Assembly: GCA_934364805.1 (NCBI GenBank)
Contig: CAKRMH010000005.1
Coordinates: 62,001-126,000 of the forward strand
Source of the DNA: an uncultured Lachnospiraceae bacterium
GTDB taxonomy: Bacteria; Bacillota; Clostridia; Lachnospirales; Lachnospiraceae
DNA: 64,000 nucleotides
Direction: 5' to 3'
The position numbers and the translations under genes are program-made. Shown in pieces: positions 53,766-62,183 of the stretch. A model generated the notes under the pieces. It was not told the DNA's origin. It did not search any database and saw only the letters and a program-made list of their open reading frames with translations. How positions within the stretch are numbered: the first letter of the stretch is position 1; each line of letters starts with the position of its first letter.

Positions 53766-54995
53766 TCAATCCAGCTTCTGCGATTCCTTATTTTTTAAAG
53801 TGCACATCCATAAAAAAATGATTATCGAAAGTGCATTTGTGAACGTTCCTGTTTTCATAAGGCCATACAATCCGATCTGTCTGCGAATGATCCCGCAGAA
53901 AAAAGCGGCAATTCCTTCTCCGATCCCGACCGTCGCAACGCTGACTAACGTTGTTCCCTTGACAATATCCACCTGCGGCAGATTCTCCTCGATAAAGAAG
54001 ATACTTCCCGCATAGTACAATCCAAGTCCCAGCATCTCGCAAGCCTGCGCTGCGATCACAACTGCTATGTTATCTGCATAAGTCGGAATCAGGTTTTTCA
54101 GTGTCATAAAAAAAGCGCAGCACACCATCATCCACTGGATCGGGATTTTACGGCGGAGTTTTAAAATGATCACCGCCGAAGGGACTTCAGAGATTGCCAT
54201 AACAAATTCGGAAATCCCATAATGCGTGTTGCTTCCTCCAAGACTGGTAAAAATGTCAATTAAAAAGGTCGTTCCGAAATTATATCCCATAAACATCACC
54301 GTTGACCCGATAAGAAAAGCTGTAAATGCCGGATAATGCATTAGAAGATAGCTGACTGTATGCGGTGATATTGTTTGATCTGTCCATGCTTTTTTACTTT
54401 TTTCGGATACCAGATTCTGCTTTCTGATGCTTTCCCACGGCATAAAACATGCCATGGAAGCAAGCAGCAGCACCAGAAAAAGTCCGCAGAGTGGAAACGT
54501 TTTTAAACCAAACCAGTCACAGTACAAGCCCGCCAGCACACAGAGAAGTGCCCAGGCGATCGAGCCTCCCATACGGCCTTTGGCATAATTGATATACACC
54601 CCATGGCTGCAATACAGCATGGACAGCGAATCGATAAGTGGCTGCAAAGTTGTAAACGTAATCCCAAACCCCATAGACACGATCAGCATCAGAATAAAAT
54701 GATGTCCTGCCATATATAGCACTACGGTCAGGATTCCTGTTCCCGCAGACAGCACTGCGATCAGATACTTCAGTGGGATCGTATATCTGGTGCGGTCTGC
54801 AAATGCCCCCAGCCAGATCTGGAACACTACCCCAACCAATAGCTTTGCACTGTTTAGTACACCGATTTCTACTGATGTGAAGCCTTTGGACTGCAGGATC
54901 TGTGTCATATAGGCATAATTGACGACTGCAGCTCCCCAGAACAGTACCTGAAGTAAAAAATACCGGATATTCAATTCCTTTGTGCTGTGTTTCAT
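53766..54995 (-). CDS. MFS transporter
   Basis: The 409-residue protein starts at the ATG at 54995 (MKHSTKELNIRYF), with AAGGAG five bases upstream. Twelve membrane helices are visible; the first region FLLQVLFWGAAVVNYAYMTQILQSKGFT and the loop WLGAFADRTRY are typical of the MFS_1-like group that includes nucleoside and oligosaccharide carriers. It sits between the two ornithine-cyclodeaminase-like genes, nine bases after the first, so it likely carries the substrate or product of that pathway. Confidence 0.88.
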   Translation of the reverse strand: MKHSTKELNIRYFLLQVLFWGAAVVNYAYMTQILQSKGFTSVEIGVLNSAKLLVGVVFQIWLGAFADRTRYTIPLKYLIAVLSAGTGILTVVLYMAGHHFILMLIVSMGFGITFTTLQPLIDSLSMLYCSHGVYINYAKGRMGGSIAWALLCVLAGLYCDWFGLKTFPLCGLFLVLLLASMACFMPWESIRKQNLVSEKSKKAWTDQTISPHTVSYLLMHYPAFTAFLIGSTVMFMGYNFGTTFLIDIFTSLGGSNTHYGISEFVMAISEVPSAVIILKLRRKIPIQWMMVCCAFFMTLKNLIPTYADNIAVVIAAQACEMLGLGLYYAGSIFFIEENLPQVDIVKGTTLVSVATVGIGEGIAAFFCGIIRRQIGLYGLMKTGTFTNALSIIIFLWMCTLKNKESQKLD

Positions 54996-55004
54996 AGGCA
55001 CTCC

Positions 55005-56150
55005 TTACGCCATAAATGGTGTATCCCAGAGTTTCAGTTTTGTTCCAATGCCCTTTTCCAGAGCTTTTTTATAGCATTCATATCCCCAGCCGACATCCAG
55101 GATCGGCATGCCGCCGAGGCTGATCATAATGATTTCATCCTCGGAGCTTCTTCCCGGTTCTATCCCTCGCACGATTGCCCCGAGATGCTGTACCTCTTCT
55201 TTTTTGATTGCTCCCTCGGAGATCATATTGACATATGCCATGCCTGGAACCCCCATGGATACCGGCTTTCCATCCTCATCATATTCCTGGTAGACATTGA
55301 TGTATTCCTCATACATGCCGATGTTGTCTACGACTTTGGTGATATGTTTCTTCGTAAACTCATAATCGACATCCACGGTGCCCGATGAGATGATCAGGCA
55401 TCCTTTTTTGATCCACTCTGGCTTGATTTCCGGCCATTTATGCGGTGCAACCGATACCGCCTCACTGATGATATCTGCGCCTGTAACTGTCTCCTCGACA
55501 CTTCCGCAGATCTTAATCTCTTTTAGCTGTGGATAATTGTCTTTTGCAAATTCCATCAGTTCCTGTGCGGTCTTTGATGCCGGCGAGCTTCCCTTGATCC
55601 GAACTTCTTCGATCCCCGGCATTTTTGCCATGATCGCCATGAAAGAAGTACGGTTTACAACACCTGCGCCAATAAGCGCAAGCACTTTTGAATCCTTTCT
55701 TGCAAGATATACAGCGCTCAGCCCAGGCATTGCTCCGGTCCGCATGGCGCTTAACAGATTCGCAGACATATAGGCAAGCGGCTGTCCGGTCTCCACATCG
55801 TTTAATGTCACCATCAGGATGGATCTTGGAAGTCCTTTTTTCGCATTTCTTCCGTTGGAACCGTACCATTTTTCTCCTGCCAGATGGAATCTGCCACCCA
55901 GATAGGCCGGCATTGCCATGAATCTGCGGTCTCTCGAATCCTCAAGCGGGAATCCTAGAATATCCGATTTTTTTGGAAAAATCAACTGCATTCCATGATC
56001 ATTATGTTCTTTTCCACCCATCAGATAATCTCCGGAGCTTAATAAACTCATGACTTCTCCAACTGTATCCACACAGTGGCCTGCATCCAGCACCCCTGCT
56101 TTTATCATGTCTTCTTCATTTAAAAATAAAAATTCGATCTTTGTATCCAT
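55005..56150 (-). CDS. ornithine-cyclodeaminase/mu-crystallin family protein, copy 1
   Basis: The 381-residue protein has the Rossmann motif LIGAGVVNRTSF near residue 143 and AYMSANLLSAMRTGAMPG as the strand before it. It is about as long as copy 2 minus its N-terminal tail, and shares long blocks such as MAMPAYLGGRFHLAGEKWYG. AGGAGG lies nine bases before the ATG. It follows the FAD subunit by 22 bases. Reduction of the imine made by the dehydrogenase is a plausible role. Confidence 0.87.
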   Translation of the reverse strand: MDTKIEFLFLNEEDMIKAGVLDAGHCVDTVGEVMSLLSSGDYLMGGKEHNDHGMQLIFPKKSDILGFPLEDSRDRRFMAMPAYLGGRFHLAGEKWYGSNGRNAKKGLPRSILMVTLNDVETGQPLAYMSANLLSAMRTGAMPGLSAVYLARKDSKVLALIGAGVVNRTSFMAIMAKMPGIEEVRIKGSSPASKTAQELMEFAKDNYPQLKEIKICGSVEETVTGADIISEAVSVAPHKWPEIKPEWIKKGCLIISSGTVDVDYEFTKKHITKVVDNIGMYEEYINVYQEYDEDGKPVSMGVPGMAYVNMISEGAIKKEEVQHLGAIVRGIEPGRSSEDEIIMISLGGMPILDVGWGYECYKKALEKGIGTKLKLWDTPFMA

Positions 56151-56172
56151 ACTGCTTTTCCTCCTGTCACAT

Positions 56173-57312
56173 TTATCTCACTGGTTTGAACCGGTCATAA
56201 CTGAGTGCGGAAATGTCCACAACGGTTTCCTCCCCAAGTGCCATCTGTGCAAGCATTAATCCGACTGCTGGCGCTGTTCCGAATCCGTGTCCGGTAAATC
56301 CACATGCAAGGATCATTCCAGGAACCTCGTCCACTCTGCTGATGACAGGCACACCATCATGGCACATGTCGATCCATCCGCCCCAGGTGCGGACGATCTT
56401 TGCATCTGCAAGCAGCGGAATATAGCTCATGATTGCACGGCAGCCTGCCGAAACGGTAAGCGATGACGTTTTTAGTTCTGTAAGCGGCATGTCGATCTCT
56501 TCCTCCAAACCGCTGTCCGAACCAAACACAAAGGAACCATGTTTACTCTGATGTCCGTAAAAATCACCATCTGCGCAGCCAAGCATGATATCAAACATAT
56601 GCGGCTGCATCTCTGTTACAAGCGCTTCTTCAAAATAGGTAGACAATGGGACATCGATTCCAACCGTCCTTGCGAGATAGCGGCTCTCATAGCCGGCTGC
56701 TACGATCACTGTCTCCGCTTCAAATACCTCACCGGATTCCAAAATTACCCTGCGGAGTTTTCCCTTGTATAATCCAAGCGATGCTACTTTTGCCTCCGTA
56801 AAGAAACGCACGCCCATTTCAACGGCTCTCTTGTAATAAGCAAGTGTTGTGACCATCGGATTTGCATGTCCATCGGTCGGACACCAGCTTGCACCAATGA
56901 CTTCATCGGACAGATACGGGCATATCTCCTTCACAGTCTTTGCATCCACAACGTTCATATCCAGTCCGAGTTCCCGTGATCTTGCGGCAAGATTTTCAAG
57001 TTTCTTTAAATGTGCCTCGGTTTTTCCCATACGAAGGTTCCCCTTCTGGTAATATTCCACGTCGACACCAAGCTCCTCTGACAGAGTCGGCCACATATGA
57101 TTGACTGCATACATCGCATACGGAAGTTCTCTCATGTCTCTTCCAGACTGTCTTACTCCTCCACCATTTCTGGAAGAGCCGCCATGTCCGATGCTTTTGT
57201 CTGCCTCAAGGACAACCACGTCCTTTACTCCTTTTTTTGCGAGGTAATATGCTGTTGCACAGCCATTTACGCCGCCTCCGATAATAATTACATCTGCTGT
57301 CATCTTACTCAC
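56173..57312 (-). CDS. FAD-dependent amine/imino-acid dehydrogenase, beta subunit
   Basis: I place the start at the GTG at 57312 (MSKMTADVIIIGG), eight bases behind GGAGG; the ATG at 57303 is too far from it. The 379-residue protein belongs to the DAO family (sarcosine oxidase beta, HcnC, D-hydroxyproline dehydrogenase beta): FAD motif VIIIGGGVNGCATAYYLAKKG, GGSSRNGGGVRQSG as the covalent-FAD/active-site region, and the C-terminal GFTGHGFGTAPAVG. It would oxidise a secondary amine or imino acid and pass electrons to the alpha subunit. Start and upstream stop overlap. Confidence 0.88.
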   Translation of the reverse strand: MSKMTADVIIIGGGVNGCATAYYLAKKGVKDVVVLEADKSIGHGGSSRNGGGVRQSGRDMRELPYAMYAVNHMWPTLSEELGVDVEYYQKGNLRMGKTEAHLKKLENLAARSRELGLDMNVVDAKTVKEICPYLSDEVIGASWCPTDGHANPMVTTLAYYKRAVEMGVRFFTEAKVASLGLYKGKLRRVILESGEVFEAETVIVAAGYESRYLARTVGIDVPLSTYFEEALVTEMQPHMFDIMLGCADGDFYGHQSKHGSFVFGSDSGLEEEIDMPLTELKTSSLTVSAGCRAIMSYIPLLADAKIVRTWGGWIDMCHDGVPVISRVDEVPGMILACGFTGHGFGTAPAVGLMLAQMALGEETVVDISALSYDRFKPVR

Positions 57313-57637
57313 GGTCATCACCTCCATCCTTTGCCATGATCCTCATTTCTGTCGGCCGCATCGGTGCTCTCGATGTTGCCGGTTCGATCTCTGCCGGAGA
57401 TACCTGAAGTTCTCTCGCCACAATTCCTTTTACAAGCTTTCCACAGGTCTGTCCCTGGCAAAGTCCCATTCCCGAACGTAAAAATCTCCGGATTTCTTCG
57501 ATCGTAAACATTCCCGCATGAACCGCCTGACGGATCTCGCCTTTTGTGACCTCCTCGCAGCGGCAGATCAAAAGATCATCATCCGGTCCCGGGATAAATG
57601 GTCCGATTTCTTTTCGTTTTTCCTGTATATCCTTCAT
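57305..57637 (-). CDS. BFD-like [2Fe-2S] subunit of the dehydrogenase
   Basis: The 110-residue protein has CRCEEVTKGEIRQAV (residues 25-39) and GMGLCQGQTCGKLV (56-69), four Cys in the pattern of bacterioferritin-associated-ferredoxin domains found at the C-terminus of HcnB/SoxA-type alpha subunits. Here the domain is a separate gene between the alpha and beta subunits, so an electron relay has been split off. AGGAGG lies nine bases before the ATG. Confidence 0.85.
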   Translation of the reverse strand: MKDIQEKRKEIGPFIPGPDDDLLICRCEEVTKGEIRQAVHAGMFTIEEIRRFLRSGMGLCQGQTCGKLVKGIVARELQVSPAEIEPATSRAPMRPTEMRIMAKDGGDDRE

Positions 57638-57649
57638 CCGTATCTCCTC

Positions 57650-59221
57650 CTAAGCTCTTTTATAGAATCTTGCCTTCATCGTCATATCCGATGGAACTCT
57701 GATCGTCAGCAGGTTCGTATGGTCAAATGCCTTTGCGCTCCGCACATTTACAACCTCTGCCTCACAGACCTTTTTCCCGTCTCTTCCGAGTGCAATGCCC
57801 TTCTCTCCGGTTTCCGGAAGCGGAAGGAACTCATAGGGAAGTGTTACGGTTCCATAACCATCACCGGTATCCTCATCCACAAGAAAAATTGCCTGTCCTG
57901 AGCAGGACGCAACACACATTCCGCAGCCGATGCATTTTACATCGTTTTTCACGACCGGAAGCGATGTAATATTGGCCCCAATACTGATACAGCCTTTCGC
58001 ACAGGCATCCTGGCATGGATTACACGGAATATTCTGCGTGCATTCCATGACCGGATGGATTCCGACGGTGTGCGTCACTCCCGGATAACGCTCAATCTCA
58101 TCATCTGCCACAAAGCCTTTTTCAAGCAGATTCATGGAAGTATCGATGCCCTCTTCCGTCTTTGTCACAAGCCTGCCACGGTTTTTCGGGGCAAACATGC
58201 CCTGCCGCAGGCTTCCAAGCGCATCCTCAAGCGACTTTTCTTTCTCCTTCAATCCATCGGCATCCAGATAACCAAGGTAATTTGCGATTGCAGCTCCTGC
58301 AATTCTTCCCTCGATCATTGCCGAGCTTGCTTCTTCGATTCCAGCCACATCTCCTGCTGCAAAAATTCCCGGTACTGAGGTTGCTCCATACTCATCACAT
58401 TCCGGAATATATCCGCCCGGCGTATCCTTCATCTTACAACCTGCCTGTTTTAACAACTGTGCCATCGGCGAAAGTCCGACTGCCACGCACACGGTATCAA
58501 CCTCGAAATGTTTCTCGGTTCCCGGAATAAACTGGAAGTTCCTGTCAACCTCTGCGATCGTGACGCCGTCCACTGCCTCTCCTCCGGTGACTTCAACGAT
58601 GGTATTGGACAGATAAAACGGAACCCCGCATCTTGCGATTTTTGCTGCATGCACGCCATAGCCGCCAATTCTCGGTGCTGCATCGACGACTGCAACAACC
58701 TCACAGCCAGCCTGCAAAAGCTGATAGCTTACAACAAGTCCGACGTTTCCGGAACCGAGCATCAGTACCTTATTGCCCGGCTTGATGTGATGCAGGTTCA
58801 TCATCGTCTGAGCCGCTCCCGCTCCGATCACTCCCGGTGTCGTCCAGCCGCGGAATGGAACCATATTTTCGCTTGCTCCGGTTGCAGTCAGAATACTGTC
58901 TCCCTTATAATGATGGATTTCCTCACCGATTTTGACGGTGACTTCCTTTTCCGGGTAAAGCCCCATGACAGTTGCGTTTAATACCACCTGTACTCCATGT
59001 TCCGACGCCTCTGCGAGAAGATCATCTCCGATCTTAAAACCTCTGATTTTTGCCTTGTGCTCCTTTGATCCAAAAAACTTGTGGATCTGTTTGAATAACT
59101 GACCTCCCGGTCTTGCATTCTCATCAAATACAATTGGTTTTAATCCATTCTTTGCTGCCTCGATCGCTGCGGAAAGTCCGGCCGGACCAGCACCGATCAC
59201 GATAAGATCATATCTTTCCAT
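57650..59221 (-). CDS. FAD/NAD-binding alpha subunit with 4Fe-4S domain
   Basis: The 523-residue protein has an FAD motif at the N-terminus (DLIVIGAGPAGLSAAIEAAKNG), a second dinucleotide motif (VLMLGSGNVGLVVSYQLLQAG, about 165) and GIFAAGDVAGIEEASSAMIEG. Residues about 385-450 carry two ferredoxin-type Cys groups (CTQNIPCNPCQDACAKGC and CIGCGMCVASC), which normal HcnB lacks. It likely collects electrons from the beta subunit and sends them through the clusters. It overlaps the 2Fe-2S subunit gene by one base (TAATG). Confidence 0.88.
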   Translation of the reverse strand: MERYDLIVIGAGPAGLSAAIEAAKNGLKPIVFDENARPGGQLFKQIHKFFGSKEHKAKIRGFKIGDDLLAEASEHGVQVVLNATVMGLYPEKEVTVKIGEEIHHYKGDSILTATGASENMVPFRGWTTPGVIGAGAAQTMMNLHHIKPGNKVLMLGSGNVGLVVSYQLLQAGCEVVAVVDAAPRIGGYGVHAAKIARCGVPFYLSNTIVEVTGGEAVDGVTIAEVDRNFQFIPGTEKHFEVDTVCVAVGLSPMAQLLKQAGCKMKDTPGGYIPECDEYGATSVPGIFAAGDVAGIEEASSAMIEGRIAGAAIANYLGYLDADGLKEKEKSLEDALGSLRQGMFAPKNRGRLVTKTEEGIDTSMNLLEKGFVADDEIERYPGVTHTVGIHPVMECTQNIPCNPCQDACAKGCISIGANITSLPVVKNDVKCIGCGMCVASCSGQAIFLVDEDTGDGYGTVTLPYEFLPLPETGEKGIALGRDGKKVCEAEVVNVRSAKAFDHTNLLTIRVPSDMTMKARFYKRA

Positions 59222-59541
59222 TATGACTCCTCCTTTTCTGCCGATGCTCCATACTGCGTGTTTACAACCATGCCTTCCTTCAGCGGTGTGATGCAGGTCC
59301 TGATATTCGGCTTTCCATCAACCACCATGACACAGTCTGTACATCTTCCAATCGCACAGAACACGCCTCTTGGTTCATGCTTTTTCGCTGTGTATCGGTG
59401 CGTCATCACACCAGCAACCCGAAGTGCCGCTGCGATCGGCTCTCCTTCGATTCCCTGTAATGTCTGCCCGTCATATGTAAAATTCACGATTTTTCCTTCC
59501 CCGGTATCACCGAGAATCGGATGCGTTTTAATTCTATCCAT
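59221..59541 (-). CDS. HcnA-like [2Fe-2S] subunit
   Basis: The 106-residue protein has a plant-type ferredoxin fold (Fer2_4): NFTYDGQTLQGIEGEPIAAAL then GVFCAIGRCTDCVMVVDG and IRTCITPL, four Cys in the usual spacing for 2Fe-2S. In HcnABC and related trimeric oxidases it is the small subunit. It is the first gene of the operon. AAGGAGG precedes the ATG. Confidence 0.87.
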   Translation of the reverse strand: MDRIKTHPILGDTGEGKIVNFTYDGQTLQGIEGEPIAAALRVAGVMTHRYTAKKHEPRGVFCAIGRCTDCVMVVDGKPNIRTCITPLKEGMVVNTQYGASAEKEES

Positions 59542-59576
59542 TGTTTTCCTCCTTATCTGTGCAAATCATAATGCAA

Positions 59577-59609
59577 AAGGCAAGGGCACCTGAAAAGCGC
59601 CCTTGCCTT
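59577..59609 (-). promoter_or_regulatory. leader hairpin of the dehydrogenase operon
   Basis: A perfect 11-bp stem (AAGGCAAGGGC and complement) with an 11-base loop starts a few bases after the expected transcription start and is followed by TTTT on the minus strand. It resembles the hairpin at 53664-53708 (shared AAGGC-N-AGGG-N-GCT on the minus strand). It may protect the 5' end or act as an attenuator. Confidence 0.5.
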
Positions 59610-59621
59610 GCTGTTATACCT

Positions 59622-59652
59622 ATGCTAAACTCTAGTGTAATACTAGAGTCAA
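59622..59652 (-). promoter_or_regulatory. MerR-type promoter with 19-bp spacer
   Basis: On the minus strand TTGACT (59652-59647) and TAGCAT (59627-59622) are 19 bases apart, two bases more than normal. This is the geometry that MerR-family activators untwist. A perfect palindrome fills the spacer. Confidence 0.75.
59629..59649. promoter_or_regulatory. MerR operator, ACTCTAGT-N5-ACTAGAGT
   Basis: A perfect 8-5-8 palindrome lies between the -35 and -10 boxes of the promoter at 59622-59652, and 36 bases before the divergent MerR gene. Its position lets the regulator control both directions. Confidence 0.85.
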
Positions 59653-59684
59653 TATGTTTTTTAAAATTTTATGGAGGGATACGC

Positions 59685-60509
59685 ATGGGAACTGAAAAGA
59701 CCTTTAAAATCGGCGAATTATCCAGAGCTTTTCATATTGGAGTCGATTCCATCCGCTACTACGAAAAGGTTGGAATCCTGAATCCGATCCGGAATCCGGA
59801 GAACAACTACCGTTTCTATACCATGGAAGATTTCCGCAGGCTTGCGCTGATCCGCGAACTCTTAGGACTCGGCTTCTCCACAGAGCAGATCCGTTCTCTC
59901 ATTACCGACAGAACAGTCGCAAAAACCCAGCAGATGTTAAGCTCTGAGCTTTCTGCGATCGATGATGAGATCAACCGTCTCCGCTATGTCCGCCAAAATC
60001 TGGAAAACCGCCTGGAGACCATTACGGACATGGAAGCCCGATACCATGATGAACGCATTGAAGAATTACAGCTTCCCGCAAGAAACTGCATTATGATCCA
60101 CGATGCCCATCTGACCGATGACATGGTCGATTATTATCTGATCGACTATATGAACCAGTATAAAAACTATGTCGGTACCATCGGTGTCTGCGACTGCTAT
60201 ACGTTAGATCTTCCCGGAAGCAACCCGGATTCTTCGTATTACCGCACAAAAAACGTATTTTTCTATTCCGATTCGCTCAATAAAAAAGAATGTAATTATA
60301 CCCTTCCGGAAGGGATTTATCTCTCCATCCTGTACCGCGGTCCTCTGACGAAAACCAAAAAGCTGCTGCCTTCCCTGTACGACTATGCCAAAAAAAATGG
60401 CTACACCGTCACAAGCGATCCCGTTGAATTCTGCTATATCGATGAGTACGAAACAAGCGATGAAGCGGAATATCTGATTGAGATCCAGCTTCCTGTCGAA
60501 CAGTCCTAA
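59685..60509 (+). CDS. MerR family regulator with ligand-binding C-terminus
   Basis: The 274-residue protein starts at the ATG at 59685 (MGTEKTFKIGELSRAF), with GGAGGG seven bases upstream. The winged-helix domain has FKIGELSRAFHIGVDSIRYYEKVGIL and YRFYTMEDFRRL; a coiled coil lies at about 75-120. The C-terminal domain (about 125-270) looks like a GyrI/effector-binding fold (VGTIGVCDCYTL, GIYLSILYRGPLTKTKKLLPSLYDYAKKNGY). It would sense an organic ligand, not a metal. Divergent from the dehydrogenase operon, with the MerR operator between them. Confidence 0.92.
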   Translation: MGTEKTFKIGELSRAFHIGVDSIRYYEKVGILNPIRNPENNYRFYTMEDFRRLALIRELLGLGFSTEQIRSLITDRTVAKTQQMLSSELSAIDDEINRLRYVRQNLENRLETITDMEARYHDERIEELQLPARNCIMIHDAHLTDDMVDYYLIDYMNQYKNYVGTIGVCDCYTLDLPGSNPDSSYYRTKNVFFYSDSLNKKECNYTLPEGIYLSILYRGPLTKTKKLLPSLYDYAKKNGYTVTSDPVEFCYIDEYETSDEAEYLIEIQLPVEQS

Positions 60510-62173
60510 TACGGAAGTCCGCCTTTCACCGGACTTCCTTCAAATACCACGGTGACAGCCGCTGTTGTCCCTAACTTATCCACAGGAACTTCAAATACAT
60601 TCCTGTTTAATACACAAAAGTTCGCCTTTTTCCCCTTGGCAAGAGATCCGATCTCATTTTCCATGTGCATACATTTTGCGCCTTCGATCGTAAATCCAAG
60701 CATCATATCCCTCACCGGAAGTTTCTCTGACGCCGGCTGACGTTCTTCAAAGCAGGACTGCGGATCTCTTCTTGTTGCTGCGATCTGCATTGCTGCAAAC
60801 GGATTTGCCCGGTCTGACTCCTCAATACTTACGATATCCGAACTACAGCTTAATACGGCTCCATACCTGATAAAATCGCAGAAAGAATAGAATGTATCAA
60901 ACCGTTCTTTTCCAACGATTTTAAGTGCGGCATCGCCAAAAATGCCACCATTCCAATGTGGTGTAATATTGATGTAGATTCCGAGTTCTGCTGCCCGTCT
61001 GCGATCCTCTGGTTTCGTCAGTTCGCAGTGCAGAAGGGTTACTCTGCTCGTAAATTCCTTTCCTTCCTGTTCCAGTTTCTTTTTCGCATTTTCCACCGCA
61101 TTCACTGCTGTATGAAATGCCCTGTCCCCCACCATATGGATCTGCAGGTCAAGCTTTGCTTCGTTGATCTGAAGCATGGCCTCTGTCAGTTCTTTTTCTT
61201 CCATGTTGATCACACCGTAATTATCCGGCTCTTCCACAAACGGCTCCATAAGGGCGGCTGTCCCAAGCTCATTCGTGCCATCGAGAAACAGCTTGATACA
61301 CTCCGTCTGCATCTTCGAATCCTGATATTTCTCATTCCAGCGTCTCGCCTGTTCGATCGCATCCGGAAGATCCGACAGTTTTTTAAACAGGGAATTCCCA
61401 CGGTAATACATGTGGAGTTCCCCCTTCTCCTCAATGCGTTTTAACCCCTCAAAAGTTTCATCTCCTTCTGTGAAACCATCCAGCACTGCTGTAATTCCAT
61501 AATCGTTAAACTGTTTTAAAATCGGACCGATTACAGCGGGATCACTCTGATCTGGCGGACACCAGCGGATCTTCTCATACATTTTCGGAAGATCTGCTTC
61601 ATACCGGTGTTCGTACACAATTCCAGTCGGCACATTATGCGCATCTCTGGCATAGTTCATGCTTGTGGTCGGATCATATGGTGTATGTTCGTCAACCTCC
61701 AGAAGTTCCAGCATCCGGCTGTTGATCAGACAACTGTGAAAACCCTCATCGCATAACAGCACCGGCCGGTCTGATACATACCTATCAAGCATTGTTTTGT
61801 CCGCGTGTTCCATCCACGCCTGCGGACATGGCGTCGCATAAATATATGGCACCTCTTCCACCGGATGCTGCTTTGCATATTTTCCGATATCTGCAAGCAT
61901 TGCATCCAGATCTGCATAGCTGTCTTTGTCAAGTACCAGAAGCCAGCTGCTCCTTGCTACCGTTGTAATATGCACATGACAATCCACAAAGGACGGAATG
62001 ATCATCTGCCCGTTCATGTTGATTCTCCTGACATGTGCCGAAGCGACATCCTCCATATCCTGATATGCACCTACTGCAAGGATCTTATCCCCACTCACCC
62101 ACATCGCATCTGCCCATTCTGCATCTTTCTCTGCGGTCCAGATTTTTGCATGATATAAAATATATTCTCCCAT
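60506..62173 (-). CDS. amidohydrolase, YtcJ-like
   Basis: The 555-residue protein has the metal motif SFVDCHVHI near residue 63, a C-terminal Asp (SSDIVSIEESD) and the composite beta-sandwich of the amidohydrolase_3 group (YtcJ/exoenzyme-like). Such enzymes hydrolyse N-acyl or formyl groups. It lies three genes from the dehydrogenase operon on the same strand, behind the binding-protein gene (ten bases), and its end overlaps the end of the MerR gene by four bases. AGGAGA lies six bases before the ATG. Confidence 0.87.
   Translation of the reverse strand: MGEYILYHAKIWTAEKDAEWADAMWVSGDKILAVGAYQDMEDVASAHVRRINMNGQMIIPSFVDCHVHITTVARSSWLLVLDKDSYADLDAMLADIGKYAKQHPVEEVPYIYATPCPQAWMEHADKTMLDRYVSDRPVLLCDEGFHSCLINSRMLELLEVDEHTPYDPTTSMNYARDAHNVPTGIVYEHRYEADLPKMYEKIRWCPPDQSDPAVIGPILKQFNDYGITAVLDGFTEGDETFEGLKRIEEKGELHMYYRGNSLFKKLSDLPDAIEQARRWNEKYQDSKMQTECIKLFLDGTNELGTAALMEPFVEEPDNYGVINMEEKELTEAMLQINEAKLDLQIHMVGDRAFHTAVNAVENAKKKLEQEGKEFTSRVTLLHCELTKPEDRRRAAELGIYINITPHWNGGIFGDAALKIVGKERFDTFYSFCDFIRYGAVLSCSSDIVSIEESDRANPFAAMQIAATRRDPQSCFEERQPASEKLPVRDMMLGFTIEGAKCMHMENEIGSLAKGKKANFCVLNRNVFEVPVDKLGTTAAVTVVFEGSPVKGGLPY
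60513..60540 (+). terminator. weak hairpin after the MerR gene
   Basis: GGAAGTCC-N10-GGACTTCC lies just after the MerR stop, inside the 3' end of the convergent amidohydrolase gene. Only two T follow, so termination would be weak. Confidence 0.35.
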
Positions 62174-62183
62174 ATACCGTCTC

